This document shows positions 11,701 through 24,299 of a stretch of DNA of 64,000 bases, piece by piece. Below the pieces are notes generated by a model, which ran no database searches, was not told where the DNA came from, and was given only the letters and a program-made list of their open reading frames with translations. The position numbers and the translations under genes were made by a program. The DNA comes from Anniella stebbinsi (Eukaryota; Chordata; Lepidosauria; Squamata; Anniellidae). Within the stretch, counting starts at the first letter, position 1. The number at the start of each line of letters is the position of its first letter. The stretch lies in contig JARDYH010000007.1 in assembly GCA_029215795.1 (NCBI GenBank), positions 62,178,763 to 62,242,762 of the forward strand, written 5' to 3'.

Positions 11701-12549
11701 AGGGAGACGGAGCCTGTGGCGAGGGGTGGGAGACAGGAGATGTGGTGGGGAGGAAGATGCTGTACATGAAGGGGGTGTGTGAGAAGGTGATGTGGGGGAC
11801 AGACGCAGCGGAGGCATGGGTATGCGCCCACCTCAGGCAGCAGGAGAGCCGCTGTGGGCACCTAGAACTGCAATACAACATTCAGGGAAGTGCAAAATCC
11901 TACAGAGAGCTCCGTCCCATTCCACGCGTAAGCCCAGTTGATGTGGATCAGGGTGGAAAGATTCAATTCGTCAAGCATCCCTCGCTAGAAACGGGCCAGC
12001 TGCTCTCATGTCCAGCCAGGTCCAGGGTGGGCAACCTGTGGCCCTTGGCCCAGTTCCAAAATCCCTCTGTAAGTGATCAGTTTGAACCTCTGGCAAGAGT
12101 GATTTGCTCCTCCCCTGGCTGTCTGCTGGGCTGGGAAGGAGAGAGTGAGGATAGCAGGAAGAAAGGAAGGATGCCCTGCTCACTTTTGGCTCAGGTCTTC
12201 ATCCCTTGCTGGATCCAGGATCCCCACTGATTCAGGCAACCCCCTGCAGATCCCCCGCCCAAGGGAACTCAGGTCTCGACCGAAAATAGGTTCCCACCTC
12301 CAGCGTAGATCTTAATAAGTTGGAGCTGGGCGTGTGCAGCCTTCCTTGGCGAAATCCAGCAGGGATGAAGCAGCTCAGCCTTAACGTGGAGGGAACGTCT
12401 CCTGGTGTGACCTCAGTCGCTGCAGTGTGTGTGTGTGTTTATTTATTTTGCCACAACTTCCCAGATTGGGAAATCAGTGTGTCAGTTTCCTGGCTACCTG
12501 TGAGTTTGGTAGCTGAGTGAGTGAAAAAGGGATTAAGTGTATTTATTTC

Positions 12550-12550
<1 letters not shown>
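8771..12550. other. No gene recognised
   Basis: No exon with recognisable protein similarity on either strand. Long open frames such as that at 9,294-10,052 on the minus strand have no domain features. A (CCTT)n patch lies at about 9,977-9,996. Confidence 0.4.

Positions 12551-12552
<2 letters not shown>

Positions 12553-12584
<32 letters not shown>
12553..12584. repeat. (AC)n microsatellite
   Basis: Sixteen AC units followed by a short AG run. Confidence 0.97.
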
Positions 12585-12588
<4 letters not shown>

Positions 12589-12594
12589 AGAGAT

Positions 12595-12690
12595 TTCCCC
12601 AACCTGGGGCCTTCCAGATGTGCAACTCCCATCATAGTTCCTGGTCATGCTGCCTGGAGATGATGGGGGTTGCAGTCCAACACATCTGAA
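12595..12690. repeat. Dispersed 'CCCCAACCTGGGGCC' short repeat
   Basis: Begins CCCCAACCTGGGGCCTTCCA and contains inverted 'aactcccatcat' / 'gatgggggttgcagtcc' halves. Similar units occur at 20,700-20,790, 42,555-42,760, 45,055-45,150, 48,750-48,800, 52,490-52,610, 53,655-53,750 and 55,745-55,850. The family name is not known to me. Confidence 0.6.
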
Positions 12691-15600
12691 TTCGAAAAAG
12701 GAATAATAAAGTCAATAATACATTAAAATCAGCAAAATGAAATCCGAATATCTCCACAGAAGAAGCAGTTAGGGTAGACTCCAACTCAAGAACAGACCCA
12801 GTGAAATGAATGGGACTTAAGTCCCATTGAAGCCAAGGCAGAGGAAGGCTGAGACGGGCCGGGCTGAGCCCTGTTCCTGCTCCAAGCAGCTGGGCTGTGC
12901 AGTCCCAAGAGGAGCAGCAACCCAGCTTGGAGGCACCTCTTGGAAAGCATGAATCTGGACACAATCCGAGATGGGTGCCCTAGCAGCACCTATTCAAATG
13001 TTGCAAGCAATTGGGAGGGGGCTTCCAGCCAGAGGGCTCCAAGCACTACCCGTGAGACTGTCTTGGGCCACTAATCTTTGTCTTTTGTGTCTGAACAGAT
13101 TTTCTGTAGGAAGAGGAAAGATGGAAGGAGCGGTGGGAAAACAAGATATTGGGTCTGTTCACACAACACTCTAATCCATTGAGTGTGGGTTGCTTTGAAC
13201 CATTGCTTGTTTGTTGAACTGTGGGTTAGTGTAGGGTGGCTTGTTAACCATGCAGTGTGGCTTACTTTTCTCCACAAGCCGCCTTGAGAACCCAGGGTTC
13301 CTTGTGGCATTGTTCAGGGTGGCTAACAGCCCCAATGACATCTGGACCCCTCTAAAAGTCTGTGAATCAGCCAGGGGGTGGCGACATAAAAGCCTCCTCT
13401 GGAAGCATCTTTGGGGGGGAGGGGGTTGCCCCCAGATGTAGCTCAGCTGGCTGGCACACCTGTGCTGGCACCGGAGTGGAACTCCAGACTGTCTGGAGCC
13501 AAGTTGACCTGCCTTATCGGCTCAGATCTTGGGGCAGCCTCTATCCTGCGTGCTCCCGTTCCCTAAACCTCTGAGGGCACAGCCGAGGCTGCAAATGCTT
13601 TGACAGGCGGTGGGGATTTGCTTCGTGGGCTTAATGGGTTCTGGCTGGAACCGATTCTCAGCTGTTGTTTTCTTTGGCAAGGAAGAAGGAGGTGAAGCTC
13701 TCAACGGCTCACGTTGCCCCTTTTTCTTTAAACAGCCCAACCCTGACTCTATTTTTGAGCTGACAGGACCTTGAAAGGCCTGGGACAGACGCCGGGCCGT
13801 TGGGCCATTGGGCCTTCTCCTTTCGTTTTCTCCGCTGGGGGGGGCATGTCTCTCCTGCAAGCACCTCAGCTGTGGCATGCAACCCGAGCCAGTGCTGACA
13901 TGCCTCGGTGTTCCCGTAACTTGTACGGCGTGTTCTAGCCACCTTGCACAAACTTGCCGACTGCGAGGGTGGCTTATTCAAGCCCAGTGGAATACGGGCT
14001 GAAAAGGGAAGCAGCTTCTGCAGACGGGGAGAGGATAGGCTGAGCCGAGTTGGCTGTTCTAGGGGATCCAGGCCTGCCCCCCTTCATCTCCACACCGTTA
14101 ACAATGCTGCGCTCCATGCGCATCCTCTGATGCGCCATAGGAGCACTGGAGGATGTGTGTTTGTGAGTGTGCGCACACATTAAATATTTATTTCTTTGTC
14201 AATATGTGTGTACCGCTTAATTTAATACATAGATAGGATATGTAATAAAATAAAACAAATTATGAAATGTACACATTTTTATGCAGGGCCTTGTCCAATT
14301 TCTGTCCCCTTTCCTGGTGACGCATTTCCTCTTTTGTCAAAAAGAAGTCCAGTGGAAAGTCCAAATTTCCCTGCCAGTCGCTGGAGCTGTTGTTGCCTGG
14401 AGAGGCCTCTGAGACCCAAGGAAAGACAGTCTGCCGCAGCTCCCTTTCCTGGGTCCGCTTCCTGGCTCACTTCTTGGAGACCCTGTCAGGGAGAGGCAGA
14501 CGTCATGAAGGAGGGAAGCTGCGCACATGTGCCAATGATACACGCATGCACACACACAGCTGCTGCTGCTGCTGCTGCTCTACACACCATTGACAAAACC
14601 ACATCCCGTGAGTCCCTGAGCGGCTCTGCCTGCAATTCATATTTCAAAGTTTCTCAGGGACCCCTTAAGAACCATAAACACTTTCATTGCAGGCCGGGAA
14701 GGAGGAAGTGAGGCAATGAAGCGAAAGCGGGGCAGGCTGATGTTTTCCACACCGCTTCCATACACGGCCTGCCGGCGGGGCTCGCAGCTCCACGCATCTT
14801 CCCACAGGGCGACAAGTTGTACCTGATGATACCTAACAGGCATCGAAGAAAACATGTGTGGTCTAGCCGGAGGGGCCGTTGCCATTAGAATGCCAGTAAA
14901 TGTGGTGAAATCCCTGACTCTTTTGCTCGCAACTGTCAGCCTTTTCCAAGGAGTTCCCTCTTCGTTGGCTTTCCTCATCTCAGCAATTGAACTGATTTCA
15001 ATGGGACAAGTTAACAAGAGCCCTTCATTTCAATGGGAACCACGCTGGACTAACTTCATCAGGATCCAGCCCCCAAAAGGTGCACAGAAATAATTGCTGT
15101 AATACTTAATATTTCTTAAGTGTCCCCCCCCCCCAGCCCTCCCCCATTCCCCAACCAGTGATGGTTGGGTGGTTTCCCAGCCTCTTTTTTTTTTTTTTTT
15201 TTTTTTGCTGTTTTCCCTCGCTCTAAAAGGTTGGGGTGCTTTTTTTAAGGTCTAGTTACTGACAAGAAGAGCTTTTAGCTAAAATATACTGGCCTTTTTG
15301 GCTGCGCCCTTTTTGACTTTGTTCTCGCCCCCTTTTCCCTTCTGGCCGCCCACCACTGGAATTTCTTCGACATGGAATCCAGCCCTCCAGCTGAAAGAGT
15401 ATCTGGGCCTCGGCTGGCCTAAATCTCCAGCTCCATTTTATTATTCTGCATCTCCAGGACAACATACCTTGAAAGTACATTAGAGAGGCACCCATTCCCT
15501 TGGGTGGGTGTTCCCCCCTCCCTTTTGGGAAGAGCAGCTGCAGATTAGCAGCTTATTAAATCACCTCCATGACAAATGTAGGTTCTAGGGAAATTGCCAT

Positions 15601-15834
15601 GTAGACAAAACCTCAGTAAATAAAGCGAGCAGGGAGCTTTAAGCACTCTGGGAAATGCTGAGATCTGGATACAGGCTGTCAAGCTAGTGAACCATTAGCC
15701 AGTTCCTTGGAAATGGTAATAACACAGGACTTGCCCAGAGAGAGACTTTCCTGTGGATTTTCACAAGTCGTTTGATTAGTTCCACTTGAAAAGGACCGGC
15801 ACCGTGTACGGTTATCTAACTGCATATCCAGCAT
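12691..15834. other. No gene recognised; poly-T tract near the right end
   Basis: No coding exon supported. A 22-base T run at 15,185-15,206 and a (GCT)n patch at about 14,561-14,579 are the only clear features. Confidence 0.4.
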
Positions 15835-15837
15835 CAG

Positions 15838-16030
15838 GGCCTGCCAGCGGCGCAGGCTGGTGACTCTGACCTCAGTGGGTCTGTGAATCCATTCTGGGTT
15901 TCAGTCAGAATCAGCCAGAATGATTCCGCACCTTGGATGGCACCTTTAGAGTTCTGGCTGGTTCTGACTGAACCCCAGGGTGGATTCACAGCCCCAGCGA
16001 CATCAGAGCCACCGGTGGGTTTTGCCTGCT
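15838..16030. mobile_element. Fold-back MITE-like repeat
   Basis: Two inverted halves (TCTGTGAATCCATTCTGGGT...AGTCAGAACCAGCC-like) flank a short centre containing 'gcaccttggatggcac'. Single arms or fragments recur at 13,310-13,385, 37,525-37,600, 39,880-39,970, 43,130-43,190 and 51,280-51,345, which supports a dispersed family. No target duplication was resolved. Confidence 0.55.
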
Positions 16031-16369
16031 GACAGCACTTGAAATACCTAAACATGTCCTGCGGAGAACCCAACTACCTCTGGCTCGGTCAAGGAAGAGC
16101 TGGGATATTTGGCGGAGCCAATGGAGCAAACGGTAACCTGGGATGGGCGGCCATGGATCTCACACAGAGATGGTCGAGGCACAATCCTGGCTTGATGTGG
16201 GGTAGTCCTCCTGTGCCCCTCTCTCAGCTCTGTGGGGTTGGCTGGCGGATGAGACTGTGTGACCAAGAACCTGATTCGGCTCCAGGTTCTGGAGAGCGCA
16301 CGGGAAAGATGCACTCAGGAGGGAGGCGGTGCCACCAGCTGCTTTTGGATGAGGAGAACATGGATGCAA

Positions 16370-16480
16370 GAGCACCTTCCCATCCATGGTCCCCAGAGAC
16401 TGATATGCATAGGTCTTCTGATACTGGAGGTAGCGCATAGCCATCAGAACGAATAGCCATGGATAGCCTCCTCCAGGATT
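16370..16480 (-). mobile_element. LINE/SINE 3'-end fragment (minus copy of the 24-kb repeat)
   Basis: On the minus strand it reads GCTATCCATGGCTATTCGT, then TACCTCCAGTATCAG, matching the repeat seen in full at 23,930-24,295. Confidence 0.55.
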
Positions 16481-17122
16481 GTGTCTCATCCATGATGCAC
16501 TCGCCCTTGATAGAGCTCTTCACCTCTGGATCTGTCTAATATTCCTTTAAAGACATATGAATCAGGGACTATCACCACACTCTTGGGACAAGCAAGATCC
16601 ATCACTTAAAAAGCAGTCCTATGCATCTTTAGACTAAAAAAAGGGGTCGGGCTGAAGACATTTTTTTCTGCCTAAACATGCGAAGGATTGTGCCCTTAAT
16701 GATATGTTTGGGCAGCAAGGTCTTCCCTTTGAATCTACGGCCCATCCATTTTTGAGGGGTGACCCAGAATTCTAATATGTTAATTAGTGGATATGAAGGA
16801 ACACTCTAGTGGCCAAGATGGGGCAAGTAGACCTTGTCCAGTTAAATGGCGTAAGGTGTGGAGGATTTGGTTCCCTTTCTTTTGGAATGTCCACTGCATT
16901 GAGATCTGGAGACTCAACACCTTGACCCCCTTGCGGTTGGTATCAGAGTTAACTCCTCATTAAATAAAACCTTATTTTTATTGGCAGAGACGGATTATTT
17001 TGTGGCATGTCGTACTGCTAAATGGGTTATGTTGGCTCTAGGGAAGAGGAAGACTTTCATCTTGAGTGATGATAATATAGGCCATTTAGCTCTTTTAGTA
17101 TACAATCAGTTAACAATTCATA
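16481..17122. other. No gene recognised
   Basis: Nothing recognised in this AT-rich interval. Confidence 0.4.
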
Positions 17123-17370
17123 GAGCTATAGATTAGTAGAGTTGGAAGGGGCCTCTAAGGCCATCGAGTCCAGCCCCCTGCTCAGTGCAGGAATCCACCT
17201 TAAAGCAACCCTGAAAGATGGCTGTCCCGTTGCATCTTGAAGGCCTCTAGTGTGGGAGAGCCCAAAACCTCCCTAGGTCATGGGTTCCATTGTCGTACTG
17301 CTCTAGCAGTCAGGAAGTTTTTCCTGATGTCCAGCCGGAATCTGGCTTCCTGTCACTTGAGCCCATTATT
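17123..17370 (+). mobile_element. CR1-type LINE 3' fragment
   Basis: A shorter copy of the repeat at 1,689-2,120, with the GAGTTGGAAGGGGCCTCTAA block and the 'aggaagtttttcctgatgtcc' segment. Confidence 0.75.
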
Positions 17371-17759
17371 CCTTTAAATTATTTGTTAAATTATTCCTTA
17401 TTTTCCTATTATTATCTGGGGAGAGCAGTCTTATGGCCCCTGGACAGTGTCTGGGAGGCCAAAGGATAGTTTGGATTCCTGGATCCATGGTCAGAGACTG
17501 CGCTGTGACTGCAGATCCAGGAGTCTGAGCTCCCTGCACCCTCCGCCTTGCAACCAGCACAGAGAGAACCATGCTGGGTGCTCTCCAAGCTCGCAATATC
17601 AGCCTCGGAGGGGAGGGTAAGGGGGTGGTTCTGTGGGCGGGAAGGGGAGGGGATTGGAGAAGCAAGGATACAAGCTATCCCCTGCCCTTCCCATCCTCCT
17701 TCCCTCGCCCTCTGCGGAGCCCTAGGTAAACAGGCAAAAATGTCTGTCTAGCAAAAATG

Positions 17760-18127
17760 CAGAGACTTTCTCCAATCTGCACCCAGATCAGAGTTTCACA
17801 GCCTTTTCTTTGAGGGAAAGGCATTCTGGGTAGCCCGTTTTTTACCTTCTCTTCTCAGGTCCCGGGCAGGGCTATTTCCTAACAAAGGCTCTTTTCTGGG
17901 AAAGAGCAGCCCAAGAAGGATGCAGATTAAGAGAGGGAGTAGATGGATGGAGCCTCTTAATCTGCATCCTTCTTGGGCTGCTCTTTCCCTGAAAAGAGCC
18001 TTTGTTAGGAAATAGCCCTGCCTGGGACCTGAGAAGAGAAGGTAAAAAATGGGCTTCCCAGAATGCCTTTCCCTCAAAGAAAAGGCTGTGAAACTCTGAT
18101 CTGGGTGCAGATTGGAGAAAGTCTCTG
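17760..18127. repeat. 368-bp near-perfect inverted repeat (long hairpin)
   Basis: Left arm 17,760-17,933 and right arm 17,954-18,127 are reverse complements over 174 bp with four mismatches that I count by eye; the spacer is only 20 bp. A transcript would fold into a stem of about 174 bp. No related sequence was noticed elsewhere in the window and no clear target duplication flanks it. It could be a young fold-back element, an inverted duplication, or a source of hairpin RNA; the sequence alone does not decide. Confidence 0.92.
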
Positions 18128-19276
18128 ATAAGAACTCAAAGGGAAAGTGCAGTGGGGTCATATTTTGGGTCAGGAGGGGAGGCAGTAAAGAAAGTGAAAC
18201 TCAAAGAGAGGAGAAACTGAACAGTTTACCAAAAAAAGGCACCCAAGGGTGAAAGGGAAAGTATGTGGGCCGCCACATCTGTCTTCCCACCCCCCATGAC
18301 TCATGGATCCTCTCAAGGAGAGCCAGTTTGAGGTCAATGAGGAGAGGGAGTCAGCAACAATAGCCACATCACAAATCATTTAAAATGAACACACACAGGG
18401 GTGTATTTTCCCCCCAGTTGCCTTGTCAATAGAGGCTCTTGCTTCTTCTTATTTTTTAAAAAAAGAAAATGGTCCAAAAGGCAAAAGAGAGGTGAAAGCC
18501 ATTAACAAAGCGCCTGGGTGATCTATTCTTGGGGATACTAGTGTGGCTGACTTCATTCTCTGGATCTCTGGACGGAGGAGTCTTAAGGCACAATCCTATG
18601 CAAGTTGAGACAGGGGGGAAAAGGCTTATTTCTGTCTAAACTTGCATAGGATTGCAGCCTTCTGTCTGCTTTCCAAGACTGGCTTTTTAGGAGACACTCT
18701 CACTTTTATCCCCACCTTGCTGGGGTTCGCTACCGCCAGAGTGGGCGGGATGGGACCTGAGAGTCAAGGCTGGCCAAGACATTTTGCTGCCTGAGGCAGA
18801 GCAGCAAATGGGCTGCTTCTGTGTGAGTGCACCTATAAATCCATCTTGTTCCTGCATCAACTTGCAATTTAAAAATAAAATACTCATGAAAAATTGCATT
18901 TAAGATCATATTGCGAAAGATTCCCCCCCCCCCCATAGCATGTACATTTTAAAATGCATTTTGATCTGTTTTTTTTTTAAACAGAGAACTAGGTTGGAAC
19001 ATTTGAGAAGAGTGAAACATGGTGGATAACAAATCAAGGCAGTGAAGGTTAGATCAGTTCATATCAGAATTTGAAAGGCTCAAAGTCCTCAGGCATTTCT
19101 GTGGTAATGTATCAGCAACGGCCCATTCCCAGGACATCCAAAAATCATCACCTGATGTTCCAAAGGATGAACCAAACCTTTGATGAAGGACTGGCAGCTG
19201 AGTCCTCCAAAAAGCGTTATCTGTGAGGTGATCTGGGACTTCTTTGTCTGCAGTGTTTGCTCCATTCACACATGCA
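18128..19276. other. No gene recognised
   Basis: Short mononucleotide runs (for example C at 18,924-18,935) and no credible exon. Confidence 0.4.
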
Positions 19277-19278
19277 TA

Positions 19279-19594
19279 GGCTGACCATCTGAAAAGGAGG
19301 ACAGGGCTCATATAACTTTAACAGTTGTAGAGAAAAGGGAATTTCAGCCGGTGTTATTTGTATGCAATTAGTTCCTGGTGAAATTCCCTCTTCATCACAA
19401 CTGTTAAAGTTGCAGGCACTATACTAGAGTGACCATATACAAAATAAGGCAGGGCCCCTGCAACTTTAACAGTTGTGATGAAAAGGGAATTTCACCAGGA
19501 ACTAATTGCATACAAATAACACTGGTTGAAATTCCCTTTTCTCTACAACTGTTAAAGTTACATGAGCCCTGTCCTCCTTTTCAGATGGTCAGCC
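19279..19594. mobile_element. Palindromic MITE with TA flanks
   Basis: Same family as 7,647-7,953, with TA directly outside at 19,277-19,278 and 19,595-19,596. The outer ends here read GGCTGACCATCTGAAAAGG and its inverse, a different end variant from the 7.6-kb copy. The internal arms are the same. Confidence 0.75.
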
Positions 19595-19596
19595 TA

Positions 19597-21270
19597 CACA
19601 TGCAGGAATCCCCCTGATGCAAAGCCAGGGAGGGGACAGCCACACTTGGCATGTACTCCAGACCCGCCAAGTGTCATTTGGACTGCGTAGCCTACTCTTG
19701 GACAGTTGAGCCTATCACTCTTATTTTTCCAATCAGCGCCAGTGGGTTTGCATTCTAATTTGTGCTAAAATGCTTTATCGCCTATTAAAAATGTATTAAA
19801 TGATCAGCATAACAGTGCTCCAATGAAAAGGCACTTTGATGCCAATACACACACTGACTTTTTAAGAAAGCTCACATGCTGTTACTATGGCGTGCAGAGG
19901 TGCATGGTCACTTGCTCGCACATGTGGCTACAACACATGGCAGAACATAGCAGAATGTGAACTCTCACAAAAAGTGCTAGAACCCCACAAGGGTGTTAAA
20001 CCCAGTGCAGTTCCACACGTATCTTCTGGCAGTGTAGAAACACAGCTGACCCTGGACACATACAGCATGGGTGTGTTGGCCTTCTTGCTTCTGCTTATTA
20101 ACAGGTTTGTTTTTTTCAAGTCTCCAACAAAGGAGAGTGGAGTGCGCACTTTACTACTTGAAGCAACCTCCGAATTACTTGAATCCTTCTCCTCCTCCTG
20201 GTCAACCCCACCCCTGGTTTCTAAGAATATCTTGTGATACCCTCAACTTTTCCATTTCTCTGTCTCTGTCTGTCTGTGTGTCTGTGTGTCTGTCTCTCTC
20301 TCTCTCTTCAGGAAAGATTTGGGTAGCTTAACACAGCCACCGCCGCCGGAATCGTTGCAGTATGAATGTCTCACCCAAGAGGGTGACTTCCTGGAGGGCA
20401 AGAACTCAAGAACTCAAATAGCATGAATTCTGAGAAATCCTGTTTCACCTCTAGTTTTGTGGTGGTGGTGGTGATGATAATGATGATGATGATGGGGTGT
20501 GTGTGTGTGTGTGTTCCCCTACCTCATTCTTGAGGTAGCTTTATTTCAAAATTCACATTATCCAATGTGTGGAGTGGCCAGCTGTTAAAATGGAACGTTC
20601 TGGTACCTGAACAGGTCTGTGGGATGGAGGCCAGAAAGAGTGCCGGAAGTGGAATCCAGCTGTTTTGGTCAGGTATGCAGGTAAAGGCTGGTGTAAAAGC
20701 TTCTCTCCAGATGTTTCCAACTACAACTTCCACCAGCCCCAGTCACGATGGCCAGTGGTCAGGGATTATGAAGCTGCTATCCAAAAGATTGGGGGGAGGA
20801 ATCAGGATGCCTGCCCCTGGAGGGGTGCTGCATTTTTTTAAGTTCAGGGAGGGAAGCCAAGGCCTTGTTCCTTGCTTATTTGGCAACCGCCCCCAAAGTG
20901 TGCCCATACACACACACACAAAACTAGCTAGACCAGTTTCTTCCCCTGGTTAATGAGAGAGGCCCCATGACCCCATTTACCCAGAACACTCCCTGGTTTC
21001 TCCCCCTAGAAAATCACCACTCCTATTTTGCCATTGGAGCAGGGGAATGTTGCTTGCGTGTTTTCTTCTCGCCTCTCCTGTTTACACAAAGCAGCTTCCA
21101 AAAGCTAAAGCACAACTGTAAAAATAGCAAACTGGGCGTAAGGACAGTAATAAGAGCAGCTGCTGACTTAAAAGTAGGACAGTGCCTATTAAGACTCTAA
21201 AATCATACACGAAAGGCTTGGTTTACACATCCTACCTGGAGTAAGCTTCATTGATGCAGTGGGACTTTCT
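19597..21270. other. No gene recognised; short GT-rich microsatellites
   Basis: (GGT)/(GAT) units at 20,461-20,494 and (GT)n at 20,497-20,514. No coding exon supported. Confidence 0.45.
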
Positions 21271-21271
21271 A

Positions 21272-21460
21272 TAGGAAGGAGCCATAGCTCAGTGGTAAAA
21301 CATCTGCTTTGTATGCAGAAAGCATCTCCAGGCAGGGCTGGAAAAACTCCTGCCTGAAACCCTGGAGAGATGTTGCTGCCAGTCAGGGTTGACAATCTTG
21401 GCTTAGATGGACCAATGGTCTGACTCAGTAGAAGACAGCATTTTGTGTTCCTATGACTTA
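21272..21460 (+). mobile_element. tRNA-derived SINE, near full length
   Basis: The tRNA-like head (AGCTCAGTGGTAAAACATCT) is followed by a degenerate B box, then the body GGCAGGGCTGG, CCTGAAACCCTGGAGAG, GCCAGTCAG and ATGGACCAATGGTCTGACTC, ending near TTCCTATGA. This is the best plus-strand copy of a SINE found several times here on the minus strand. RNA polymerase III promoters of this type are standard for tRNA-derived SINEs. Confidence 0.8.
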
Positions 21461-23533
21461 CTTTCGAGTAAAGAGAAATAGGATCGCTCTATAAAAGTAT
21501 GCTGGAATAAGAATGCCTTTAACATGTGTAAAAAACCCAAAAAGAAATGGTGCCTGTTAAATATCCATCACTGATGGGCCCATCACTGAAGAGGCCCTGC
21601 GTCTCATGCACCCCCTCGCAAGGGCGGGACTGAGACCAGGGCTTCTAACATTGGTAGGCTGGACCAGGCAGTTCTGGGGTCATTTGGTCCCACACTGCTT
21701 AGACTTTAAAGGTGGAAGCAAAGAGGCAGGTGGTGTGAGAATTCAGAGCAATATGTTCGGCTCTGGGGGCCCTTTTAACTTTTTATTAGTGTACCTGGAT
21801 GTCAAGATTTAATGCCTTTCTAGAAAATTACATCCCTGAGGGGACAGGAACAGGGGCATTTTGAGACATGTGTTATTGGGGCCCCCAAGCAAAGGGACAC
21901 AAAGCTTGGGTGGCGGTGTGCCCTTTTTTATAGAGGACATTCCTCTGTTGTGAAAGTGTCCTCTGTTTGATGGGCCATCTGGTCCATGGCTGGGATAAAG
22001 CAATAGAACCTCAGAAAGAAGAGCAAGGGGGCATGGAAGTCCCGTGTATTTAAATTTTAATAATGATTTGGAAATGTGCATCTATAGCTAGAAATTAATA
22101 GATGTCCTCTTTTTGGGGTGATATATAGTTCTTCTTTTTTTAATGATAAATTTGCTCTTTTGCGGAGATGGGTGAGTGGTCACAATATGTTTTTAAATAC
22201 AAAGTATTTAAATATGACTCCAAAACATTTGGGGGAGAATGGTGGGTGCTGGTGAGTGCGGTAATTTCCTTTCCCTCCCCCCTCCAAATGTCCTGGAATG
22301 ATGCAGAGCCCAGGGCATTCCGGGAAAAGAAACTGCTGGCCACTGAGAAGACTAGTCGAAATTACCTCCGTTACTTGTGCCACATGAAGGTAGTAAGCGA
22401 TGAACAGACTCAACTGAGTGTCAGATGGACGCAAATAGGGTAACAGAACCCAAACAAATTCATGCCTATTCGTCATTCAAGGCATTCATTTCAGGATGCA
22501 TGAATACTGAACCCTGCGTTTCTTCCTCTTTAATTTTTCATTTGTTCCAAAAAGAATGCACACCTATAACCGGTATTATTTTCACCGTAATAAATAATTG
22601 GGGGCTGAACCGGAAAGCAGCACCCAATCACGGGAGAAGCAATGCTTGGAGCTGGCATCAATGGTGGTCCCTGCCAGGGCCACCAGCAGCTGCCCAAAGG
22701 TGCCAGGTTTGGGCACCAGCCCTGTGCAGCCCTATATCTATCTTCCTTGTATCCTGTCCAAACGAATCCTCAGGCAGTGAAACTCAGGCATAATTGAGAG
22801 GGTCTCCGGCAATTATTTACTTCTTGTTTGCACACCACTTTCACATTTCTTCTGGGTTTGCCTTTGCAACAACCTAGCAAAGTAGGCCGCACTCAAACCT
22901 GCTTTACAGCCAGGAGAACCAAGGTGCTGGGCGTGTGATGTAACAGAGGACGTGCAGGGAGTCCGCAGCAGAGGGGAGATTGGCACCCCCAGTCTCCCAA
23001 GCCCCGTAGCCAGTTTCGGGGCCATTTCCTGTAGCTCTTGGAGTTAACCAAGGAAGGAAGTGTGACTGTCGGAGTTCTTGGCCAGTGAATCAGAGAAGTG
23101 AAGCCCAATTAGTAATAGTAGCCAGACAATTCATTGCAAAAGAAGAATTTGGGAGAATTGGTGCAGGGAATTTCCACTTTTCACTTTGCCCCTGTGTCTG
23201 TCGTGATGCATCAATCAGCTCCGTTCATAGCAATGGGTTTCCCTTACAGCCCCTTTAACTGTAAAAGAGAAATGAAAGGCAGGACACCCACTTCTGACAA
23301 AAGGGTTTTTTGAAATGCATTCAGATGAATTTTGAGCCCGTGGAAGCAACGCTTGCCCAGTCGCCGGGCCTGAAGGCACCCTCTGGATCCCTGGATCTCT
23401 AGCCGGCACAGCTATCGGCTGTATATGCCAATGAAACCTGCTAGTATCTTTTGGGCCAGGGCCTAAGAGGCTACCCTAATTCGATTCCTCTCCCTGCACC
23501 CCAGTTCCTTGGCTGTTTTTCAGGCAACACCCC
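21461..23533. other. No gene recognised
   Basis: No exon or nameable repeat supported. Confidence 0.4.

Positions 23534-23574
<41 letters not shown>
23534..23574. repeat. (AC)n microsatellite
   Basis: About 20 uninterrupted AC units. Confidence 0.97.
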
Positions 23575-23576
<2 letters not shown>

Positions 23577-23929
23577 TAGCCATTGCTTGTGATGTTCAGT
23601 TTGGCTGCCCTTTTCTGTATTTTCCTTAGATCAATGATAGCCTTTCGGAGGGCCAAATGACACAATCCGTTCAGTGCATGTTTGCAATGAACACAGCCTG
23701 TTTTTTAAAACTATTGTTATTAAACAACAGCCATATTGTTTTACTCAGGACCTGGGATTGTTGTTGATTGTTAAAAATGGTGTGTATGTGTTGTCCATTT
23801 ATATGTTTGTATGTAAATGTTTTCTACGTTATATACAATATTTTATTTTTAAGGTCTTTAATCTTAACACTTTTAACCTTGAAGTCTTTAATCTTTAATC
23901 TCCCATAATACTAGGACCCAACGGGGTCA

Positions 23930-24295
23930 TCCCATGAAGCTGATTGATGGTAGATTCCGGACAGATAAAAGGAAGGACTTCTTCACTGAGCGCATAAAGT
24001 GTGGAATTCACTTCCACAAGATGTGGTGATGGCCACCAACTTGGATGGCTTTAAAAGAGGGTTGGCCAAATTCCTGGAGGAGAAGGCTATCGATGGCTAC
24101 TAGTCCTGATGGCTATGTACTACCTCCAGTGTCAAAGGCAGTAAGCCTATATACACACCAGTTGCTGGGAGACATGGGTGGGAGGGTGCTGTTGTGTTGG
24201 CCCCTGGCTGACAGCTGCCTGGCCACTATGTGAACAGAGTGCTTGGACTAGATGGACCTCAGTCTGATCCAGCCTCAGAGCTCTTCTTATGTAAA
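23930..24295 (+). mobile_element. LINE-like 3'-end repeat
   Basis: A widespread squamate-type repeat: 'gacagataaaaggaaggactt', 'gtggaattcacttccacaag', 'gatggcctttaaaagag'-like, then 'gctatcgatggctactagtc' and 'gaacagagtgctggactaga'-like, ending near 'cagagctcttcttatgt'. Partial copies are at 16.4 kb (minus), 25.8 kb, 44.8 kb and 54.3 kb (minus). It is probably the 3' part of a non-LTR element; the family name is uncertain. Confidence 0.65.
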
Positions 24296-24299
24296 CCAC

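Noticed and set aside
21272..21460. tRNA gene suggested by A-box-like sequence
   Set aside because: No cloverleaf can be completed and the segment continues into a SINE body shared with other copies.
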